Below, piece after piece: positions 5,777 to 9,722 of a DNA stretch of 9,722 bases. The notes below the pieces were generated by a model. The model did not search any database. It saw only the letters and a list, made by a program, of their open reading frames with translations, and was not told the origin of the DNA. The first letter of the stretch is position 1. The number at the start of each line of letters is the position of its first letter. This DNA comes from Clostridia bacterium (GTDB taxonomy: Bacteria; Bacillota; Clostridia; Oscillospirales; CAG-272), in assembly GCA_017416885.1 (NCBI GenBank), contig JAFQAM010000257.1, positions 1 to 9,722 of the forward strand, given 5' to 3'. The translations under genes and the position numbers were made by a program.

Positions 5777-5983
5777 TTAACCAATCAAATGCTTCCTCAT
5801 AACTCTCTCAGTTACAATAATATCCAATATTTGTAGCTTTTCACCGTCTTTTAAAGTAAAAATGGTTGAATTAAGATATCCTTCATCTGCATTTGCCACT
5901 AAATTGTCAACTATGCCACGGTGGGCTCGAATCAATAAGCATTGAATAGAGACAATAATCATCAAAAAGCTTTTAAATTTCAT
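5777..5983 (-). CDS. Small hypothetical ORF downstream of the Xre regulator, 68 aa
   Basis: I do not recognise this protein. It begins with a hydrophobic stretch (FLMIIVSIQCLLI, 6-18), then a mixed charged region ending IVTERVMRKHLIG. No good ribosome binding site is seen; the only purines near the ATG are CGAG directly against it. It is in the same frame as the upstream Xre gene, separated by one TGA (5999-6001) and five codons. It could be a real coupled small protein, the remnant of a longer tail of the upstream protein, or a chance frame. A shared terminator lies to its left at 5723-5755. Confidence 0.35.
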   Translation of the reverse strand: MKFKSFLMIIVSIQCLLIRAHRGIVDNLVANADEGYLNSTIFTLKDGEKLQILDIIVTERVMRKHLIG

Positions 5984-5998
5984 CTCGATAGTAATCGT

Positions 5999-6928
5999 TC
6001 ACCTGTGCTTTCTGCTAATTATATTGCAAACTGAAGATATAATTACCGATATATGTACAACTAAATTTTTTAAAGGCTCAAATCCGTTAATAAAAGAATC
6101 AATTATTATAATAAAGCTAACGCTAAGCAGAATATAACAGAGAATATGAAAAGCTTTAAGACCTAATGGCAGCTTGCTGAAACTGAATTTGATATTTTTC
6201 TCATTATTAACATCATCTGACTGATTATACTTATAATTATAAATTCGTCTTAAATTCAAAAAGTATATAATTCCACCGGCTAAAAGAATTACAATAAAAA
6301 AGCAAATAGAAAGAGACACATAAACACCGTTAGGATTATAAGCTACAAGTAAAACAGGATGAATTGAAATTATCGTAATTAAAACCAATATAGAAATAAC
6401 AAAGGATAATAAGGCTCTATTAACAGCAGTCCATTTTGGCATAAATTCCTCTTCGTTTCCAATTAAGCATCCTTTTAAATTGCTTTTATAGATAATAAAG
6501 GCGGCTATACAAACAGGATAACTAATTATAAAAAGCATAGCGCCAATCGGACCTACAATTTCATCAGAAAGATTAAATCCCATTACTACACAAATAAACT
6601 CAATCAGCAATAACGGTACTGTAATCAATAAAGCAAGAAAAACAGATACTAAAATAGCATATTTCTTTTTTTGCTTTGATAGCATTATTTTAATTCGCTC
6701 AAGCTCATCATTTCTTTCAATTCGTCTTGATGCGAATAACTCCTCAACAGTAATATCAAAAATTTCTGCAATTTTAGGTAATAAGCTTGTATTTGGCTTC
6801 GCAACACCGTTTTCCCATTTTGAAACAGCTTTGTTAGTGACTCCAAGCATCTCCCCAAGCTGAGATTGTGATAATTCTTTTTCAGTTCTTAAAGAGCACA
6901 GAAAATTTCCAAATGTGTAATCGTTCAT
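5999..6928 (-). CDS. Xre-family HTH regulator with C-terminal membrane domain, 309 aa
   Basis: The N-terminus is a Cro/C1-type helix-turn-helix (about 7-65): LRTEKELSQSQLGEMLGVTN followed by KAVSKWENG, with the family-typical SKWE recognition helix and a closing ITVEELF. A charged linker (66-89) leads to about six hydrophobic helices (near 90-117, 124-147, 170-195, 202-224, 258-280 and 286-304). It is therefore probably a membrane-tethered transcription factor, a design common in clostridia that may sense envelope or lipid state; the signal is unknown. AAGGAGG (6937-6943) supports the start. It has its own extended -10 promoter and converges on the YwaF/YhhN-like operon, so control of that operon is possible but unproven. 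Confidence 0.9.
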   Translation of the reverse strand: MNDYTFGNFLCSLRTEKELSQSQLGEMLGVTNKAVSKWENGVAKPNTSLLPKIAEIFDITVEELFASRRIERNDELERIKIMLSKQKKKYAILVSVFLALLITVPLLLIEFICVVMGFNLSDEIVGPIGAMLFIISYPVCIAAFIIYKSNLKGCLIGNEEEFMPKWTAVNRALLSFVISILVLITIISIHPVLLVAYNPNGVYVSLSICFFIVILLAGGIIYFLNLRRIYNYKYNQSDDVNNEKNIKFSFSKLPLGLKAFHILCYILLSVSFIIIIDSFINGFEPLKNLVVHISVIISSVCNIISRKHR

Positions 6929-6954
6929 AGTAAAGCCCTCCTTCGGCTATTCAA

Positions 6955-6983
6955 ATCTTAACATAAGTCAATTATTTTTTCAA
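6955..6983 (-). promoter_or_regulatory. Predicted promoter of the Xre regulator gene
   Basis: On the minus strand, TTGAAA (6978-6983), a 17-base spacer ending in TGT, and TAAGAT (6955-6960) form an extended -10 promoter about 12 bases above the AAGGAGG ribosome binding site. Confidence 0.75.
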
Positions 6984-7232
6984 GTTTTTGGCTGTCTCTT
7001 TTTGGTAGAACTTAAAATTCGAAATAAAATAGAATACTTTTTTGATTTCTAAATCCAAGAAAAAAGCTTAATTATAAACACAGAGTGGGGGATTTGAAGA
7101 AAATTAAAAATAGTAAGGCTCCACAAGGCGAGATATTTCTGCCGAGCCTTATGCTTGCAAGCGGACAACGGCTTTCGTCAGAAATGCGAACCCAATTTGT
7201 GCAAACACGAAGCTGTTTCACCGTGAGGATAA
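6984..7232. other. Intergenic stretch with a stem-loop, no confident gene
   Basis: The left part (6984-7080) is AT-rich and empty apart from the upstream edge of the Xre promoter. The right part is richer in GC. AAGGCTC (7115-7121) pairs with GAGCCTT (7144-7150), and the palindrome GCTTGCAAGC (7153-7162) follows. A 60-codon GTG-started frame (7085-7267) crosses it, but that frame runs into the tRNA terminator stem and has no clear ribosome binding site, so I do not call it a gene. The contrast in composition with the flanks suggests a structured RNA, a leader or a repeated element. Confidence 0.4.
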
Positions 7233-7271
7233 AAAATTACCGCAACCACAAAATGTGGTTGCGGTAATTTT
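7233..7271 (-). terminator. Rho-independent terminator of tRNA-Arg
   Basis: AAAATTACCGCAACCACA (7233-7250) and its exact complement (7254-7271) give an 18-bp stem with a 3-base loop. On the minus strand it begins at the last A of the tRNA CCA and ends in GGTAATTTTTTATCC. Confidence 0.92.
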
Positions 7272-7345
7272 GGCACCCGCAACGGGAATCGAACCCATAA
7301 CTAACCCTTAGGAGGGGTTTATTATATCCATTTAACTATGCAGGC
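7271..7345 (-). tRNA. tRNA-Arg, anticodon CCT
   Basis: The 75-nt minus-strand cloverleaf has acceptor GCCTGCA/TGCGGGT (two G-U pairs), a short D arm AGTTAAATGGATATAAT, and anticodon stem AACCC/GGGTT with loop CTCCTAA, which gives anticodon CCT (reads AGG). The T arm is ATGGG-TTCGATT-CCCGT, then discriminator G and an encoded CCA. Placement of the 5' end at 7345 comes from the acceptor pairing. It lies only 22 bases below the radC stop, with no clear promoter in between. Confidence 0.95.
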
Positions 7346-7348
7346 ATA

Positions 7349-7366
7349 ACACACCGAAGGGTGTGT
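7349..7366. other. Small hairpin between radC and tRNA-Arg
   Basis: ACACACC (7349-7355) and GGTGTGT (7360-7366) form a 7-bp stem with a 4-base loop. On the minus strand no U-tract follows it, so it should not stop radC transcription. It may be a processing or mRNA 3'-end protecting element between radC and the tRNA. Confidence 0.5.
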
Positions 7367-7367
7367 A

Positions 7368-8096
7368 TTATTTTTCGCCAAAAAGGCTTTTATTTATATC
7401 ACAATTAGCCTTTAATGAAGAAGTGTTATGTATAATCGGATAGCAATCGATTTCATTAACAACAAAATGCTCAACAATGGGAATATTAAAAGGCGCAAAT
7501 ATATTCATAAGCTGTCCGGTTGTTTCTATATCCTCCATCGACGGATAAACTGAGCCATTTGGATGGTTATGCGCTAATATAAACATAGAAGCATTAAATT
7601 TAAAGGTAAGTTCAAGAACCTTTCTTACATCAACCGCGGAAGAGTTAACTGAACCCTCGTGAATTTTCTCATATCCCAATAAATCAAAGCTATTGCTTAG
7701 GAAAAGAGCATACACATTTTCGTTTTTCTCACCGTGATAAATGCTTAACAAAAATTCTTTAATATATTCAATGTTGCTAAATCGCTTAATATGTGATGTC
7801 TTGTCAACTACATACGCGCGGGAAATAGCAGGTATAAGCTTAATTAGTGTTGCGCTGTTTTCTGTAATATAATTAACAGTAACAAGATCCTCAATGTTAG
7901 CATCAAAAACTGCGCTTAAAGAACCGAATTTCTCAATCAACTCATGCGCAATATCATTTGTATCCATGCGAGGAATAGAGTAGAAGAGAAGTAACTCTAA
8001 AATATTGTGAGGCTCAAACTTATCAAGACCGTTTTCTAAAAATCTATTCTTAAGTCTGTTTCTGTGCCCCTCGTGTAAATTCTTTTCTTTTTCCAT
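7368..8096 (-). CDS. radC: RadC-family JAB/JAMM-domain protein
   Basis: At 242 aa this is close to the usual RadC length. The N-terminus HEGHRNRLKNRFLENG (8-23) is the typical clostridial opening, followed by a helix-hairpin-helix-like region (about 30-90). The C-terminal JAMM metalloprotease fold shows Glu147 in HEGSVNSSAVDVR, HNHPNG (His176 and His178), then Ser186 and Asp189 (SMED). All metal ligands are intact. Despite the name, a role in DNA repair is not established, and the family's true substrate is unknown. Its ATG overlaps the stop of the glycosyltransferase gene (TAATG), so it is translated by coupling. It is followed by tRNA-Arg with no terminator in between. Confidence 0.93.
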   Translation of the reverse strand: MEKEKNLHEGHRNRLKNRFLENGLDKFEPHNILELLLFYSIPRMDTNDIAHELIEKFGSLSAVFDANIEDLVTVNYITENSATLIKLIPAISRAYVVDKTSHIKRFSNIEYIKEFLLSIYHGEKNENVYALFLSNSFDLLGYEKIHEGSVNSSAVDVRKVLELTFKFNASMFILAHNHPNGSVYPSMEDIETTGQLMNIFAPFNIPIVEHFVVNEIDCYPIIHNTSSLKANCDINKSLFGEK

Positions 8097-9058
8097 TATT
8101 TTTTAACAACATCCTCTTTATTTGTTTGTGCAACGATATAATGCGGACGGCCCTTAACCTCATTAAATATTTTTGAAATATACTGTCCAACAATACCAAT
8201 AGATGTTAAAATAGCACCGCTTGCAAATAATATGACAAATAACATAGTGTACCAGCGCAAAACATCCGAGTACAAACCGTTAAAGCTTTGACCTTGAGTT
8301 AACTTAATAATTGCCAAAATAAAAGGCGGAACGGATGCTATAAATGATAAAATGCCGCACCCTGTGGCGAACTTTAATGGAAAACTTGAAAAACTGATTA
8401 TGCCATCCCAGGAATATTTCAAAAGCTTTTTAAAGCTCCATTTTGTCTGTCCTGCCACTCTTTCAACATTATCATATGACAGCCAATATGTTTTAAAGCC
8501 TATCCAACCGAAAATACCCTTTGAAAAACGGTTATTTTCACACATAGACACAATTGCATCAACCATATCGCGCTTCATAAGACGGAAATCTCTTGCGCCG
8601 TCAACCATATCAAGAGTGGAAATTTTACCCATAACCTTATAAAATGCTCTTGCAAAGAATGAACGGATTTTTGGTTCGCCCTTTCTCGTCTGACGGCGAG
8701 TTGCAACACTGTCATATTCACCGCTTTCAAGAAGCTTCACCATCTCCTTGAGCAGAGCAGGCGGATCCTGCATATCTGCATCCATAACAGCAGTATAATC
8801 ACCTGTCGAATTGCAAAATCCTGCATACATAGCCGCCTCTTTTCCAAAATTCTTTGAAAAAGAAATGTATTTCACTCTATTGTCATTTTTAGCTAAATCC
8901 TTCAAAATTGAAAGCGTTTTATCCTTCGAGCCATCATCAATAAAAAGCATTTCAAAATCATATTCTTCCATATCCTTTGAAACACTGTTAAGCTCAGTAT
9001 AAAACGGTAAAAGTGATTCTTCCTCATTGTAGCAAGGAATAATTAAGGAAATTTTCAT
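8096..9058 (-). CDS. Family 2 glycosyltransferase, polyprenyl-phosphate (GtrB/DPM1-like) type
   Basis: It probably moves a sugar from a nucleotide donor to undecaprenyl phosphate at the inner leaflet, for envelope polysaccharide or protein/teichoic decoration. The 320 residues begin with the GT-A domain: LIIPCYNEEESL (5-16), DDGS (41-44), DADMQDPP (93-100) with the metal-binding DAD, and the R...GQTKWSFKKL motif (200-212) typical of this subfamily. Two C-terminal membrane helices follow (about 229-252 and 268-295), then the characteristic GQYI...EVKGRPHYIV ending. The ribosome binding site is an unusual GGGGGG (9065-9070), six bases before the ATG. It heads an operon with radC. The sugar and acceptor cannot be told from sequence. 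Confidence 0.92.
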   Translation of the reverse strand: MKISLIIPCYNEEESLLPFYTELNSVSKDMEEYDFEMLFIDDGSKDKTLSILKDLAKNDNRVKYISFSKNFGKEAAMYAGFCNSTGDYTAVMDADMQDPPALLKEMVKLLESGEYDSVATRRQTRKGEPKIRSFFARAFYKVMGKISTLDMVDGARDFRLMKRDMVDAIVSMCENNRFSKGIFGWIGFKTYWLSYDNVERVAGQTKWSFKKLLKYSWDGIISFSSFPLKFATGCGILSFIASVPPFILAIIKLTQGQSFNGLYSDVLRWYTMLFVILFASGAILTSIGIVGQYISKIFNEVKGRPHYIVAQTNKEDVVKK

Positions 9059-9091
9059 AAATTACCCCCCATAGGATTAATTACAAATGGT

Positions 9092-9120
9092 ATTTTACCA
9101 TACTAAAAGTAAAAAGTCAA
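9092..9120 (-). promoter_or_regulatory. Predicted promoter of the glycosyltransferase-radC operon
   Basis: On the minus strand, TTGACT (9115-9120), a 17-base spacer ending TGG, and TAAAAT (9092-9097) form a strong extended -10 promoter. The inverted repeat TGGTA-TTT-TACCA (9088-9100) covers the -10 and could be an operator. Confidence 0.8.
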
Positions 9121-9152
9121 CCATATAATATTTAAATAAATATAAAACTTTG

Positions 9153-9181
9153 TTGACAAGCAAATAAAAATATGTTAAACT
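9153..9181 (+). promoter_or_regulatory. Predicted promoter of the lipoprotein gene
   Basis: A perfect TTGACA (9153-9158), a 17-base spacer ending TGT, and TAAACT (9176-9181) lie 30 bases above the ATG. The promoter is divergent from that of the glycosyltransferase operon. Confidence 0.82.
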
Positions 9182-9211
9182 ACTAAAAGAAATAACTTTA
9201 AAGGAGCTATT

Positions 9212-9463
9212 ATGAAAAAAATAATTGCGATTTTGCTATTGCTATTCATTCTTACATTCGCAGTAGCATGTGGAGATGATCCAATCAATACTGAAACAAA
9301 TGGCGGTAATATCAACACCGACACTCAAATTGATACCGAGACTGATACAGATACATCCGTTAGCACTGACACGGATACCGACACTGATTCATCAACCGAC
9401 AGCGGCGACGGACAAGACTTAAACGATATTTTAGGCCCGGACTGGACTTTGCCGCAGAAATAA
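9212..9463 (+). CDS. Small lipoprotein with Thr/Asp-rich linker, 83 aa
   Basis: The N-terminus is a lipoprotein signal peptide: MKK, a hydrophobic core IIAILLLLFILTF, then lipobox AVAC with the lipidated Cys at residue 20. The mature part is about 63 residues and mostly a low-complexity run of Thr, Asp and Ser with (TD)n repeats at about 38-63, ending DLNDILGPDWTLPQK. It would sit on the outer face of the membrane with a flexible, negatively charged stalk. No catalytic domain fits. AAAGGAG (9200-9206) supports the start. It ends one base before the next ATG, so it is probably the leader gene of a unit with the HprK-like gene. The function is unknown. Confidence 0.85.
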   Translation: MKKIIAILLLLFILTFAVACGDDPINTETNGGNINTDTQIDTETDTDTSVSTDTDTDTDSSTDSGDGQDLNDILGPDWTLPQK

Positions 9464-9464
9464 T

Positions 9465-9722
9465 ATGTTCAAAATAAAAATAGCTGATTTTATAATTCAA
9501 ATCAACAATAAATACGATTTTGTGGAAAGACAATGCCATTATTATATTGTAAATGATGGTGAGCCTGATTTTATTGTTGAATGCACAGATGATGACATCA
9601 ATGCCGAAATCGCAAATTATGAGGATCCGTTATTAGCAAATCCCGGATATAGCGAGTCTATATGTATTTACAGAAGGCTATGCTTGCAGCTTCCTAAATA
9701 TGATGCTTTTTTGATGCACTCA
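9465..9722 (+). CDS. HprK-related (PEPCK-like) kinase family protein, N-terminal part
   Basis: The 86 codons are open to the right edge. The start MFKIKIADFIIQINNKYDFV, the acidic middle and SICIYRRLCLQLPKYDAFLMHS resemble, from memory, the N-terminal region of small HPr-kinase-like proteins in Firmicutes. In these the phrase LPKYDAFLFHGS comes just before a P-loop of the GKSGTGKST kind. The P-loop itself would lie beyond this window, so the call cannot be confirmed here. The ATG follows the lipoprotein stop by one base and has no clear ribosome binding site of its own, which points to translational coupling. If the family call is right, it is a cytosolic ATP-binding protein. The alternative is an unrelated hypothetical. 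Confidence 0.6.
   Translation, partial: MFKIKIADFIIQINNKYDFVERQCHYYIVNDGEPDFIVECTDDDINAEIANYEDPLLANPGYSESICIYRRLCLQLPKYDAFLMHS

Noticed and set aside
7085..7267. Plus-strand GTG-started 60-codon frame
   Set aside because: It ends inside the tRNA terminator stem and no ribosome binding site is evident. It is kept only as a possible RNA or repeat element.
7271..7345. Integrated mobile element at tRNA-Arg
   Set aside because: There is no integrase gene and no duplicated tRNA 3' end within the window.
8352..9002. Plus-strand frames opposite the glycosyltransferase
   Set aside because: They are antisense shadows of a GT2 gene with all its motifs intact.

Overview
The window looks like a stretch of chromosome from a low-GC Firmicute, most likely a gut Clostridia lineage of the Ruminococcaceae/Oscillospiraceae kind. 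This rests on AT-rich genes, strong AGGAG-type ribosome binding sites, consensus sigma-A promoters, strong rho-independent terminators, and the families present (tmRNA/SmpB pair, clostridial RadC, membrane-anchored Xre regulator, HprK-like protein). The genus is inference; no 16S or other marker is in view.

Layout. (1) 1-656, minus: the N-terminal 218 residues of an ABC-transporter ATPase, cut by the left edge. (2) 657-1315 holds no credible gene. It contains a perfect 55-bp tandem duplication, several small hairpins, and an array of about eight mini-hairpins whose linkers are reverse complements between the two halves. (3) 1316-3147, minus: the trans-translation module. smpB is translationally coupled to an acyltransferase-like gene, followed by ssrA (tmRNA) with its own consensus promoter and terminator. 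(4) 3253-4048, plus: a ZIP-family metal transporter behind a Fur-like palindrome at its predicted transcription start. (5) 4125-5755, plus: a two-gene operon of multi-pass membrane proteins with a 17-nt gene overlap. The first resembles YwaF/TMEM164 and the second resembles YhhN/TMEM86 (lysoplasmalogenase). If both calls hold, this is a candidate ether-lipid (plasmalogen) remodelling operon, and it is the most interesting reading in the window.

(6) 5777-6983, minus: an Xre-type DNA-binding protein with a six-helix membrane tail, followed in the same frame by a small unrecognised ORF. (7) 6984-7271: an intergenic stretch with a stem-loop, ending in a tRNA terminator. (8) 7271-9120, minus: a family 2 glycosyltransferase of the polyprenyl-phosphate type, coupled by TAATG overlap to a RadC-family JAMM protein, then tRNA-Arg(CCT) with no evident promoter of its own. 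(9) 9153-9722, plus: a small lipoprotein with a Thr/Asp-rich linker, then the start of a gene resembling HprK-related kinases, cut by the right edge before its P-loop.

Most gene units have recognisable promoters and terminators. Family calls for the membrane proteins, the acyltransferase and the HprK-like protein rest on remembered motif patterns, not on searches.
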